Source: an uncultured Oscillibacter sp. (GTDB lineage Bacteria > Bacillota > Clostridia > Oscillospirales > Oscillospiraceae). Taken from it: a stretch of DNA of 37,753 nt. The number at the start of each line of letters is the position of its first letter. Position 1 is the first letter of the stretch. Both the position numbers and the translations under genes were made by a program. The notes beneath the pieces were generated by a model. It was not told where the DNA came from, did no database searches, and was given only the letters and a program-made list of their open reading frames with translations. Positions 1-8,050 of this stretch are shown here, piece by piece. The DNA lies in contig NZ_CAJTUX010000023.1 in the NCBI RefSeq assembly GCF_910579365.1, positions 1 through 37,753 on the forward strand. The letters run 5' to 3'.

Positions 1-642
1 GCGGGCACCAAGAAGGGCATCACCGCCATCCAGATGGACCTGAAGAACGACGGCCTCACCATGGAGATCATTAAAAACGCCCTGGACATCACCTACGACG
101 GGCGCTGCCAGATTCTGGACCAGATCATGCTCCCCGCCATCTCCGAGCCCCGGAAGGACGTCAGCAAGTACGCCCCCAAGATGCTGACCATGCACATCGA
201 CCCCTCCCGGATTCGGGAGGTCATCGGCTCCGGCGGCAAGGTGATTCAGAAGATCGTGGCGGACACCGGCGCGAAGATCGACATCAACGACGACGGGTCC
301 ATCTTCATCGCCGGCGTGGACGCCGCCAGCTGCGACGCCGCCAAGAAGTGCATTGACGACATCGTCTTTGTCCCCGAGATCGGCGCGCTGTACTATGGCC
401 GGGTGGTGCGTCTTATGACCTTCGGCGCCTTTGTGGAGCTGGCCCCGGGCAAGGACGGACTGGTCCACATCTCCAAGCTGGCGGACCACCGCATTGAGAA
501 GGTGGAGGACGCCTGCAAGATCGGCGACATGATGTGGGTGAAGGTCACCGACATCGACGAGAAGGGCCGGGTGAACCTGAGCCACAAGGACGCCGTCCGG
601 GAGATCAAGGCCAAGGAGGCTGCGGGCGAGCGGGCCAAGTGA
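1..642 (+). CDS. pnp: Polynucleotide phosphorylase, C-terminal part (5' truncated by window edge)
   Basis: The frame is open from base 1, so only the C-terminal ~213 residues of this 3'-5' phosphorolytic exoribonuclease are seen. The opening residues (AGTKKGITAIQMD) are the end of the second RNase PH core. A KH domain follows with the GSGG loop in IREVIGSGGKVIQKI. An S1 domain then starts at GALYYGRVVRLMTFGAFVEL and ends at GRVNLSHKD. This order (RNase PH, KH, S1) is diagnostic of PNPase, which degrades RNA in the cytoplasm and trims 3' ends. The C-terminal tail after S1 is short and charged. A strong terminator follows at 731-763. Confidence 0.97.
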   Translation, partial: AGTKKGITAIQMDLKNDGLTMEIIKNALDITYDGRCQILDQIMLPAISEPRKDVSKYAPKMLTMHIDPSRIREVIGSGGKVIQKIVADTGAKIDINDDGSIFIAGVDAASCDAAKKCIDDIVFVPEIGALYYGRVVRLMTFGAFVELAPGKDGLVHISKLADHRIEKVEDACKIGDMMWVKVTDIDEKGRVNLSHKDAVREIKAKEAAGERAK

Positions 643-730
643 TGGGTTCTTGAAAGAGCGTATCCAAAGCGAACATGCGCGCGCTGGCGGTCCGGAGCTC
701 ATCCGGGCCGAAGCGGCGGCAGACGATACC

Positions 731-763
731 GCAGGACGGGCCGGAGGGCCCGTCCTGCTTTTT
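731..763 (+). terminator. Intrinsic terminator after pnp
   Basis: A perfect 12-bp GC-rich stem (731-742 with 747-758) with a GGAG loop is followed by five T. It lies 88 bp after the pnp stop and upstream of the promoter of the next gene, so it separates the two units. Confidence 0.9.
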
Positions 764-790
764 CCAGCCTGGAAAATTTCGCGCCAGGCG

Positions 791-819
791 TTGAAAGCTG
801 GAAAGGTTTGTGCTATGCT
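791..819 (+). promoter_or_regulatory. Sigma-A-type promoter for the BspA-like gene
   Basis: TTGAAA (791-796), a 17-nt spacer and TATGCT (814-819). The predicted start of transcription is about 826, some 48 nt upstream of the start codon at 874. With the terminator at 731-763 this explains the 231-bp gap after pnp. Confidence 0.7.
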
Positions 820-873
820 GTATCTGTGAAAGAAGCGCGGGACGCGCCCGCGCAGGAGAAGGAGGAGCGGAAC

Positions 874-3800
874 ATGAGGCGTTGGGTTTGGAGAGTTCTG
901 CTGGCGGCTCTGCTGCTGGCGGCACTGACAGGAACCGTTTCCGCCGAGACGGTGGCGGACGGTTATTTTGAGTATACCTCGCTGGGAAACGACTGCTGGG
1001 AGGTGACGAAGTACAACAGCAGCGCCTCCAGCGCCACGATTCCGGATAAGTTCCGGGGGCGGCCGGTCACCTCCATTGGCGACAACGCCTTCGCGGGCAA
1101 GAGCAGCCTGAAGACCGTCACGATTCCCGAGACGATCACCAACATCGGGGCGAACGCCTTTTTCGGCACGGGGCTGACCAAGGTGGCGATTCCCTCCAGG
1201 GTGGAGAAGATCGGGGAGAGCGCCTTTGAAAACTGCACCTCCTTGTCGGCGCTGGAGTTCCGGGACAATGTGGCCGTCAACAACGGCGTGGCCACCGTCG
1301 GCGCAACGACCGAGATCGGCAACCGGGCGTTCTACCTGTGCAAGGGCCTGCGAAGCATCCAGTTTTCCGGCAGCGTGAAGAGCATCGGCGACAACGCCTT
1401 TTCCGGCTGCGCGGGACTGGGCAGCATTGTGCTGCTGCCCGGTACGACCCACATCGGCGAGAAGGCCTTCTCCCAGTGCGATAGCGTCACCATGGTGGTC
1501 ATCGCCGGTACGGTGACGGACACGATTCCCACGAACGCCTTCAGCTATGTGAGGCTGAACGTGATTCACTACGGGGGAGACTCCTATCCGGGCGACCTGC
1601 CGGACGGCTGGACCCAGGAGGACAACATCCACAAGGTGGAGGCTCTTCGCAGCGTGACCGCCCCCACCTGCACCAAGGACGGCTCTGTCGACGAGCCCAT
1701 CTCCTGTGAGAAGAACTGCAACCTCCGGCACGAGGCCGTCCGGCCGGTCCCGAAGGGGCACGATTATACGGACGCGAGCAAGTGGCAGGTGACCTACGAC
1801 CCCGATCCCCCGCTGGCCTGCCAGGACCAGAGCGTGGTTTACGTGCGGGCGTGCGCCGTGTGCGGCCTGGAGAAAACGGAGCGGGAGACCATCCGGGCCA
1901 CTGCGGACCATACGGTGAAGGTTTTGACGGAGGCCGAGCAGGAGGACGCCAAGTATATCAAGTCCGAGGAGCCCGCCACCTGCGGCGAGGATGGCAGCAA
2001 GGTCGTCGTGGCGGAGGTGTGCAGCGTCTGCGGCAAGGAGCTGAAAACCGAGGAGAAGACTATCCCCGCCACCGGGGCCCACGTTTACGACAAGGGACAG
2101 GTGACGGACGACTTCCTGATTGAGGCCCGCTGCGACCAGGAGGGACTGAAGGTGGTGCTGAAAACCTGCGACGTCTGCGGGCAGACGGAAAAGCGGCCCT
2201 CCTGCGACGTCTGCAAGGACGCCGAGGAGATTGACAAGGACCATTGGATCGATGACCACGGCGCGGAGGTTGTCACCGTTGCGCACCAGTTCCCGGCGGA
2301 GCCCTCCTTCACCGTGGACACCCCGGCCACCTGTGTGGACGAGGGGGAGGAGAGCGAGAAGAAGCTTTGCGAGGTCTGCGGCGCTCCGGACCCTGCTTTT
2401 ACCGGAGGGCAGACCCGGCCCATCCCCGCCCTGGGCCATGACCTGGAACAGGGGACGGAGACGGTCACCAAGCAGCCCACCTGTACGGAGGCGGGCGAGA
2501 AGGAGATCAGTGAGCGGAAGTGCCTCCGGGAGGGGTGCGATTACGTGGAGCCCAAGACGACGGGAACCGTGCCTCCCCAGGACCATAACTGGAGCGCGGC
2601 CAGCGAGGTGGTGATCAAAGAGGCCACCTGCACCGAGGAGGGCTTGAAGCAGCTGGGCTTCCAGAAGTGCAGCCGCTGCGGCCAGACGAAGACCGGCGAG
2701 GTGGTGAATACCCCCAAGCTGCCCCACGAGTGGGGCGACCCCGTGGTGGATGAGGAGAACGCCACGGAGCCCACCTGCGGCGAGCCGGGAGAGATTCCCG
2801 CCACCGTCGCCTGCAAGGTCTGCGGCGAGGTCCGGGAGGAGGTCATCCCCCTCCCCGCCACCGGCGAGCATGCGTACGGCGAGTGGACCACGGAAAAAGA
2901 GCCCACCGCCACGGAGGACGGCTCCCGGAGCCGGACCTGCGGGACGTGCGGCCATGTGGAGACCCAGGTTCTCCCCGCCACGGGCACGCCGGAGGATCCC
3001 GACGGTCCGGACGACCCCGATAATCCCACGGATCCCGGCAATCCCGACAAGCCCACAGACCCGGACAACCCCACCACGCCGGAGACCAAATACAGCATCG
3101 ACCTCATCCAGGCGAACCACGGGTCCGTCTCCACTTCCCGGAGCACCGCCGCAGAGGGAACCAGCGTGACGCTGACCGTCTGGGCCGACTCTGGCTATGA
3201 GCTGGACACCATCCGGGTAACCACCCCCGCCGGGTACAGCGTGTCTCTCTACGGAGACGGGCGGGACCGCTATACCTTTACCATGCCGAATTCCCGGGTG
3301 GAGGTGCGGGTGAACTTCACCCGGCGGTCTTACAGCAGTTCCTCCGGCTCGTCCAGCTCCTCCGGTTCTTCCAGTGGGAGCAGCGCTCCGGTGACCTCCG
3401 TCATCCAGAGCGTGCCCCGGATCAGCGCCTCCAGCCAGCTCTTCAGCGACATTCCCCTGAGCCACTGGGCGGCGGGCGAGATCAACTGGGCCAACCAGAT
3501 GGGCTATATGAACGGCAGCGGCGGCCGGTTTAACCCCGACGGCAGCATTACCTTCCAGCAGCTCTGGATGGTTATGGCCCGCCTCACCGGCAGCCGGCCC
3601 GCCAACATGGAGGACGCCCGGCGCTGGGCCGTTAACGGCGGCTTCGCCGAGGGGGCCAACCCCGACATGGCTGTGAACCGCCACCAGATGGTGACGGCCC
3701 TGTACCGCTGCGCCCGGCTGATGGGCAGCACCAACAGCAATACCACCAGTCTGGCGGCCTACACGGACAGCCGCAACATCCCCATCTCCGCCAGAGGCGC

Positions 3801-3924
3801 CATGTCCTGGGCCGTGGCCAACGGCATTGTGAGCGGCACCGCCAACGGGAAGCTGAATCCCACCGGGACCCTTACCCGGGCCCAGTTCGCGGTGATCCTG
3901 TACCGATTTGCCCAGAGAATCTGA
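874..3924 (+). CDS. Secreted BspA-like leucine-rich-repeat protein with Cys-rich modules and SLH domains
   Basis: Start at 874 is chosen because AGGAGAAGGAGGAG lies just upstream and a signal peptide follows (basic MRRWVWR, hydrophobic core, VSA cleavage site); this gives 1016 aa. Residues ~25-250 are BspA/TpLRR-type leucine-rich repeats (IGDNAF, IGEKAF, IGNRAF motifs). Residues ~260-710 are about nine modules with a PTC-T/G-E-D-G turn, a CxxCG knuckle and an IPATG-H ending. A Pro/Asp/Asn-rich linker, a beta-sandwich repeat (YSIDLIQANHGSVS to VNFTRR), a Ser-rich linker and three C-terminal SLH motifs (FSDIPLSHWAAGEINWA, WAVNGGFAEG, WAVANGIVSG) follow. SLH motifs anchor to cell-wall polymers, so this is a surface protein, perhaps an adhesin. 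The ligand is unknown. It is monocistronic, between two terminators. Confidence 0.88.
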   Translation: MRRWVWRVLLAALLLAALTGTVSAETVADGYFEYTSLGNDCWEVTKYNSSASSATIPDKFRGRPVTSIGDNAFAGKSSLKTVTIPETITNIGANAFFGTGLTKVAIPSRVEKIGESAFENCTSLSALEFRDNVAVNNGVATVGATTEIGNRAFYLCKGLRSIQFSGSVKSIGDNAFSGCAGLGSIVLLPGTTHIGEKAFSQCDSVTMVVIAGTVTDTIPTNAFSYVRLNVIHYGGDSYPGDLPDGWTQEDNIHKVEALRSVTAPTCTKDGSVDEPISCEKNCNLRHEAVRPVPKGHDYTDASKWQVTYDPDPPLACQDQSVVYVRACAVCGLEKTERETIRATADHTVKVLTEAEQEDAKYIKSEEPATCGEDGSKVVVAEVCSVCGKELKTEEKTIPATGAHVYDKGQVTDDFLIEARCDQEGLKVVLKTCDVCGQTEKRPSCDVCKDAEEIDKDHWIDDHGAEVVTVAHQFPAEPSFTVDTPATCVDEGEESEKKLCEVCGAPDPAFTGGQTRPIPALGHDLEQGTETVTKQPTCTEAGEKEISERKCLREGCDYVEPKTTGTVPPQDHNWSAASEVVIKEATCTEEGLKQLGFQKCSRCGQTKTGEVVNTPKLPHEWGDPVVDEENATEPTCGEPGEIPATVACKVCGEVREEVIPLPATGEHAYGEWTTEKEPTATEDGSRSRTCGTCGHVETQVLPATGTPEDPDGPDDPDNPTDPGNPDKPTDPDNPTTPETKYSIDLIQANHGSVSTSRSTAAEGTSVTLTVWADSGYELDTIRVTTPAGYSVSLYGDGRDRYTFTMPNSRVEVRVNFTRRSYSSSSGSSSSSGSSSGSSAPVTSVIQSVPRISASSQLFSDIPLSHWAAGEINWANQMGYMNGSGGRFNPDGSITFQQLWMVMARLTGSRPANMEDARRWAVNGGFAEGANPDMAVNRHQMVTALYRCARLMGSTNSNTTSLAAYTDSRNIPISARGAMSWAVANGIVSGTANGKLNPTGTLTRAQFAVILYRFAQRI

Positions 3925-3934
3925 CAACGTCTGA

Positions 3935-3966
3935 CAGGGGCGGGCCCGGAGGCCCGCCCCTGTTTT
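3935..3966 (+). terminator. Intrinsic terminator after the BspA-like gene
   Basis: A perfect 12-bp stem (3935-3946 with 3951-3962) with a CGGA loop is followed by TTTT. The T tract runs straight into the mnmE ribosome binding site. Confidence 0.9.
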
Positions 3967-3984
3967 GGAGGAAAGGAGCCTTGC

Positions 3985-5394
3985 ATGGATACCATTGCCG
4001 CCATCGCCGCCGGAGGGAACGCCCCCTCCGCCATCGGCGTCATCCGGGTTTCCGGGCCGGAGTGCTTCGCGGTCTGCGGCCGGGTCTTCCGGGCCGCCCG
4101 GCCCTTCGAGGCGCTGGAGGCCCGGCGGATGGTCCTGGGAGAGATGCTGGACGGAGAGGGCCGGACCGTGGACCGGGGTCTCGCCGTCCGCTTCCCCGCG
4201 CCCCGCAGCTACACCGGGGAGGACTCCGCCGAGCTCCACTGCCACGGGTCCCCGGTGGTCCTGCGGGAGGTGCTGGCGGCCCTCTTTGCCGCCGGGGCCC
4301 GGCAGGCGGGGCCGGGGGAGTTCACGAAACGGGCCTTCTTGAACGGGCAGCTGGACCTGACTCAGGCGGAGGCCGTCATCGACCTCATTGACGCCGAAAC
4401 CGCCGCCGCCGCCCGGAACGCCGCCGCCCAGCTGGACGGGGGCCTCCGCCGCCGGCTGGAGCCGGTGCAGGAGGCGCTGCTGGAGGTCACTTCCCGGTTT
4501 TACGCCGTGGTGGACTACCCGGACGAGGACATCGAGGACGTGAGGCCGGAGGAGGTGTCCGCCGCCCTCCGGGAGGCGGAGGGGGCCCTGTCCGCCCTGC
4601 TGGCCACCTGCCGCCGGGGCCGGGTGCTGAAAAAGGGCGTTCGGACCGCCATCGTGGGGCTGCCCAACGCCGGGAAGTCCTCTCTGCTCAACGCCCTGGC
4701 GGGGTATGAGCGAGCCATCGTCACGGATGTGCCGGGCACCACCCGGGACACGGTGGAGGAATCCGTCCTCTGCGGCGGGGTGCTGCTGCGGCTGATCGAC
4801 ACGGCGGGCCTCCGGGAGACGGAGGACCAGGTGGAGAAATTAGGTGTGGAGCGGTCTCGAAAGGCGATGGAGGAGGCGGAGCTGATTTTGCTGGTGTCCG
4901 ACGACCAAGTGGACATGGAGAACCGGCCCCGGGCTTATTGGGAGGACTTCCGCCAGCTGTTGGCTGCGGTAGGCGGACAGGAGACGCCCTGGATCTTCAT
5001 TGCCTCTAAGCGGGACCTGTCCGGAAAAACGGCTGGGTCTATCGGCGCCTGGGGCGGCGAGAGGGCCTGGAACGGTCCCGCTGCCTATGTGTCCCTTTCC
5101 TCCGTTACCGGAGAGGGCCTGGAGGACCTGGAAAAGGCCGTGACGGCTCTCTTCCCCGCCGGGGAGCCCGGGGAGGCGGGGAGCCTCCTGACGGACCAGC
5201 GGCAGGAGGACGCCGCCCGGCGGGCCCTGGAGGCCGTCCGCCGGGCCCTGGAGGCCCTGGAGAGCGGCCTGACCCCCGACGCGGTGCTTACCGACGGGGA
5301 GGCGGCGCTGGACGCCCTGGGAGAGCTGACGGGCCGAACTGCCAGAGAGGAGATCGTGGAGCGGATTTTCTCCCGGTTCTGCGTGGGGAAATAG
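3985..5394 (+). CDS. mnmE: tRNA uridine-5-carboxymethylaminomethyl synthesis GTPase MnmE
   Basis: A 469-aa protein of normal family length. With MnmG it modifies the wobble uridine (U34) of certain tRNAs. The N-terminal tetrahydrofolate-binding domain begins MDTIAAIAAGGNAPSAIGVIRVSG and includes the RSYTGEDSAELHCHG signature. The inserted G domain has the P-loop GLPNAGKSS near residue 227, a TTRDT switch and the DTAGL G3 motif. The C terminus is FCVGK, matching the family C-[IV]-G-K end with the functional cysteine. A GGAGGAAAGGAG site precedes the ATG. mnmE is usually near rnpA/mnmG; here it follows an unrelated surface-protein gene with only 18 nt between terminator and start, so its promoter is not obvious. 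Confidence 0.97.
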   Translation: MDTIAAIAAGGNAPSAIGVIRVSGPECFAVCGRVFRAARPFEALEARRMVLGEMLDGEGRTVDRGLAVRFPAPRSYTGEDSAELHCHGSPVVLREVLAALFAAGARQAGPGEFTKRAFLNGQLDLTQAEAVIDLIDAETAAAARNAAAQLDGGLRRRLEPVQEALLEVTSRFYAVVDYPDEDIEDVRPEEVSAALREAEGALSALLATCRRGRVLKKGVRTAIVGLPNAGKSSLLNALAGYERAIVTDVPGTTRDTVEESVLCGGVLLRLIDTAGLRETEDQVEKLGVERSRKAMEEAELILLVSDDQVDMENRPRAYWEDFRQLLAAVGGQETPWIFIASKRDLSGKTAGSIGAWGGERAWNGPAAYVSLSSVTGEGLEDLEKAVTALFPAGEPGEAGSLLTDQRQEDAARRALEAVRRALEALESGLTPDAVLTDGEAALDALGELTGRTAREEIVERIFSRFCVGK

Positions 5395-5492
5395 CCCCCT
5401 CGCCCCCCCCCCTGCGGGGCAGGCGCCGCCGGGGTGGGAAGCGGCTGTGGAAGCCCATGAAAAAATATGTTTTTCAATCCCCCAAAATATGG

Positions 5493-5521
5493 TTTACAAA
5501 ACCGCGTCCCGGTGTTACAAT
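5493..5521 (+). promoter_or_regulatory. Sigma-A-type promoter for the DUF1836-degV-prmA operon
   Basis: TTTACA (5493-5498), 17-nt spacer, TACAAT (5516-5521). A 7-bp AT-rich palindrome (5458-5464 with 5470-5476) sits just upstream. The rest of the 205-bp gap after mnmE is GC-rich and holds no gene I can see. Confidence 0.75.
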
Positions 5522-5533
5522 AACCATTGCGCA

Positions 5534-5561
5534 GCCGTCCGGTCCTGCCGGGCGGCTTTTT
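5534..5561 (+). terminator. Hairpin plus T tract at the start of the DUF1836 leader
   Basis: A 9-bp stem (5534-5542 with 5548-5556, one G-T pair) with a TCCTG loop and five T. It could end transcripts coming from mnmE, but it begins only about 6 nt after the start predicted for the promoter at 5493-5521. Confidence 0.7.
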
Positions 5562-5599
5562 CATTGCAAACGGAACGGAATTTCAAGAAAGGACGACCC

Positions 5600-6160
5600 A
5601 TGAACGATTTGACCGATCTCCAAGCCCGCCTGCGGGACCAGCGGCCCGTGGAGTGGGAGCAGCTGCCGGATTTCTCGCTGTATATGGACCAGGTTCTCTC
5701 CTACATGGACCGGCAGGTCATCCGCTTCGACGGGGACGACGGCCTCACCGCCGCCATGGTGAACAACTACACAAAAAGCGGCCTGGCCCCCCGGGCCGAG
5801 GGCAAGAAGTACGGCCGGGAGCATCTGGCCTATTTCACGGTGATCTGCGTATTGAAACGGGTCATGTCCACCCGGGACATGGACCTTCTGATTCGGGAGG
5901 AGCTCCAGGGAGACCGCCCGGTGCGGGACGGCTACGCCGCCTTCCGCCAGAGTCTGGACGAGGCCCTGAACATCACCGCCAGAGAGCTGGAGGCCCGGAC
6001 GGGAGGCGGGGAGCTGGACGATGCCGCTCTGGCGGACGCCGCGATTCACTTCTCTCTTCTAAGCTATGCCGCCGGCGTGGCGGGAAGCCGCTGCGTGGCC
6101 CTTCTCCGGGAGGGAAAGGAGCCGCCCGCCAAGGGGAAAAAAGAAAAGGAGCGTGAGTGA
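5600..6160 (+). CDS. DUF1836 domain-containing protein
   Basis: 186 aa from the ATG at 5600, with AAGAAAGGA upstream. The DUF1836 signature is recognisable: LPDFSLYMDQVLSYMDRQV, then a MVNNYTKSGL motif, KKYGREHLAYFTVICVLKRVMS and a helical C-terminal half. The MVNNY/KYGREHLA part looks like a MerR-type winged-helix reader, so a DNA-binding role is plausible, but no function is established that I know of. The C-terminal tail is Lys/Glu-rich. Its stop codon overlaps a possible GTG start of degV, so the two genes are translationally close and share one operon with prmA. Confidence 0.85.
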   Translation: MNDLTDLQARLRDQRPVEWEQLPDFSLYMDQVLSYMDRQVIRFDGDDGLTAAMVNNYTKSGLAPRAEGKKYGREHLAYFTVICVLKRVMSTRDMDLLIREELQGDRPVRDGYAAFRQSLDEALNITARELEARTGGGELDDAALADAAIHFSLLSYAAGVAGSRCVALLREGKEPPAKGKKEKERE

Positions 6161-6162
6161 GT

Positions 6163-7032
6163 ATGGCCGGATACGTGATGATGACCGACAGCTGCTGCGA
6201 CCTCTCCGCGGAGATGGCGGCGGAGCTGGAGCTGGAGGTGCTGCCTCTGCGGCTGGAGCTGGAGGGCAGGAGCTTTCAAAATTATCTGGACGGCCGGGAG
6301 ATCGGCTTCCGGGAGTTTTACGAGAAGGTCCGCAATGGCGCCATGCCCGTCACCTCCGCCGTCAACGTGGGGGAGTTTGAGACGGCTATGCGCTCCGCGC
6401 TGGAGTCCGGGCGGGACGTTTTGTGCCTCTGCTTCTCCTCGGCCCTCTCCACCACCTACCAGTCCGCCGTCATCGCCGCCGGGGAGCTGAGAGAGGAATT
6501 CCCGGAGCGGAAGATTCTGGTGGTGGACACCCTCTGCGCCTCCATGGGCCAGGGGCTGCTGGTCTGGCTCTGCGTCCAGGAAAAGCGGAAGGGAAGGACC
6601 ATCGAGGAGGTCCGGGACTACGCCGAGAGGACCAAGGCCAACATCTGCCACTGGTTCACCGTGGACGACCTGAACCACCTGAAGCGGGGCGGCCGGGTCA
6701 GCGCCACGGCGGCGCTGTTTGGGACCATGCTCTCCATCAAGCCCGTCCTCCATGTGGACAGCCAGGGGCGGCTGATCCCCATGGAGAAGTTCCGGGGCCG
6801 CCGGGCGTCCCTGCTGGCCCTGGCGGACCACATGAAGAAGACCGCCGCCGCCCCCGGGGAGTATCCGGTGTTCATCAGCCACGGCGACTGCCGGGAGGAC
6901 GCGGAGTTCGTGGCGGAGGAGGTCCGCCGCCTGGGGGTGAAGGAGGTTCACATCAACTATGTGGGACCCGTCATCGGCAGCCACACCGGAGCCGGGGTCA
7001 TGGCACTGTTTTTCGTCGGCAGGAGCCGGTGA
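6163..7032 (+). CDS. DegV family fatty-acid-binding protein
   Basis: 289 aa from the ATG at 6163 (a GTG at 6157 overlapping the upstream stop is the alternative; GGAG lies at 6149-6152). DegV/FakB proteins bind a fatty acid and present it to the FakA kinase. Signatures: the N-terminal TDSCCDLS (family TDSxxDL), the MPVTSAVN segment for the conserved TSQP-like loop, the SSALSTTYQSA turn, VVDTLCASMGQG, and LNHLKRGGRVS before the C-terminal subdomain, plus a final GPVIGSHTGAGV. The last motif and the ligand cavity residues look intact. No fakA gene lies in the window. It sits 19 bp before prmA. Confidence 0.93.
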   Translation: MAGYVMMTDSCCDLSAEMAAELELEVLPLRLELEGRSFQNYLDGREIGFREFYEKVRNGAMPVTSAVNVGEFETAMRSALESGRDVLCLCFSSALSTTYQSAVIAAGELREEFPERKILVVDTLCASMGQGLLVWLCVQEKRKGRTIEEVRDYAERTKANICHWFTVDDLNHLKRGGRVSATAALFGTMLSIKPVLHVDSQGRLIPMEKFRGRRASLLALADHMKKTAAAPGEYPVFISHGDCREDAEFVAEEVRRLGVKEVHINYVGPVIGSHTGAGVMALFFVGRSR

Positions 7033-7051
7033 GGAAAGGGGCGGTTTGGAT

Positions 7052-8005
7052 ATGCGCTGGCTGGAGGTACACATTGACACAAATCACGCCGGCCTGGAGA
7101 CGGTCCAGGCCCTGCTGTCCGCCCTGGACGTGGACGGCGTGATGATCGAGGACGAGGAGGAGTTTCAGGACTTCCTGGAGAACAACCGGGACTACTGGGA
7201 TTACGTGGACGAGGACCTGGAGCGCCATATGGCGGGCCGGTCCCGCATCACATTCTATCTGGAGGCCAGGGAGGCGGGCTTCGCCAAGCTGGGAGAGGTC
7301 CGCATCGCCCTGGAGGGACTGAAGCGGGAGCGGAAGGACCTGGGGACGCTGCTGATGACCCTGGAGGACGTCCAGGACGCGGACTGGGAGAACAATTGGA
7401 AGCAGTACTACAAGCCCATGGAAATCGGAGAGCGGCTGCTGGTCATCCCCCAGTGGGAGGAGGCGGACCCGGGAGACCGGACCCCCCTCTACCTGGACCC
7501 GGGCCTCACCTTCGGCACCGGGGCCCACGCCACCACCCGGCTGTGTCTGACGGTGCTGGAGAGTCTGGTTCGGGGCGGAGAGCGGGTGCTGGACCTGGGC
7601 TGCGGCAGCGGCATTTTGTCCGTGGCCGCCCTGCGGCTGGGAGCCGGGTCCGCCCTGGCGGTGGATATCGACGACAAGTGCCGGGACGCCGCCCGGGAAA
7701 ACGCCGGACTGAACGGCATCGGCCCGGACCGGCTGGAGGTCCTGGTGGGGAACATCCTGACGGACGAGACCGTCGCGGAGCAAATCGGCGGGGGGTATGA
7801 TCTGGTTCTCGCCAACATCGTGGCGGACGTGATTATCGCCCTGGCCCCCCGGGTCCGGGGACTGCTGAACGAAGGCGGGACCTTCCTCTGCTCCGGCATC
7901 ATTGAGGGCCGGGCGGAGGAGGTGGAGGCCGCTCTGGCCGCCGCCGGACTGGAAGTCCGGAACCGGCGGGAGGACAACGGCTGGCACGCCTTCACCTGCC
8001 AATGA
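7052..8005 (+). CDS. prmA: Ribosomal protein L11 methyltransferase
   Basis: 317 aa. It trimethylates ribosomal protein L11 using S-adenosylmethionine. An N-terminal substrate-recognition domain (MRWLEVHIDTNHAGLETVQ) is followed by the linker and the FGTGAHATTRLCL signature. The class I methyltransferase fold carries LDLGCGSGILSVAALRLGA (motif I), the acidic AVDID (motif II) and LVLANIVADVI, whose N-[IL]-[VL]-A is typical of PrmA. The ATG at 7052 is used; a TTG at 7046 is closer to the AGGAAAGGGG site and is a real alternative. Last gene of the DUF1836-degV-prmA unit. Confidence 0.96.
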   Translation: MRWLEVHIDTNHAGLETVQALLSALDVDGVMIEDEEEFQDFLENNRDYWDYVDEDLERHMAGRSRITFYLEAREAGFAKLGEVRIALEGLKRERKDLGTLLMTLEDVQDADWENNWKQYYKPMEIGERLLVIPQWEEADPGDRTPLYLDPGLTFGTGAHATTRLCLTVLESLVRGGERVLDLGCGSGILSVAALRLGAGSALAVDIDDKCRDAARENAGLNGIGPDRLEVLVGNILTDETVAEQIGGGYDLVLANIVADVIIALAPRVRGLLNEGGTFLCSGIIEGRAEEVEAALAAAGLEVRNRREDNGWHAFTCQ

Positions 8006-8013
8006 GGAAAACG

Positions 8014-8045
8014 GCGGCGGACCCCAACGGGTCCGCCGCTTTACG
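8014..8045 (+). terminator. Terminator between convergent prmA and the J-domain gene
   Basis: A perfect 11-bp stem (8014-8024 with 8029-8039), loop CAAC, followed by TTTACGGTTTT on the plus strand. On the minus strand the same stem is followed by GTTTTCC, so it probably serves both convergent genes. Confidence 0.85.
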
Positions 8046-8050
8046 GTTTT

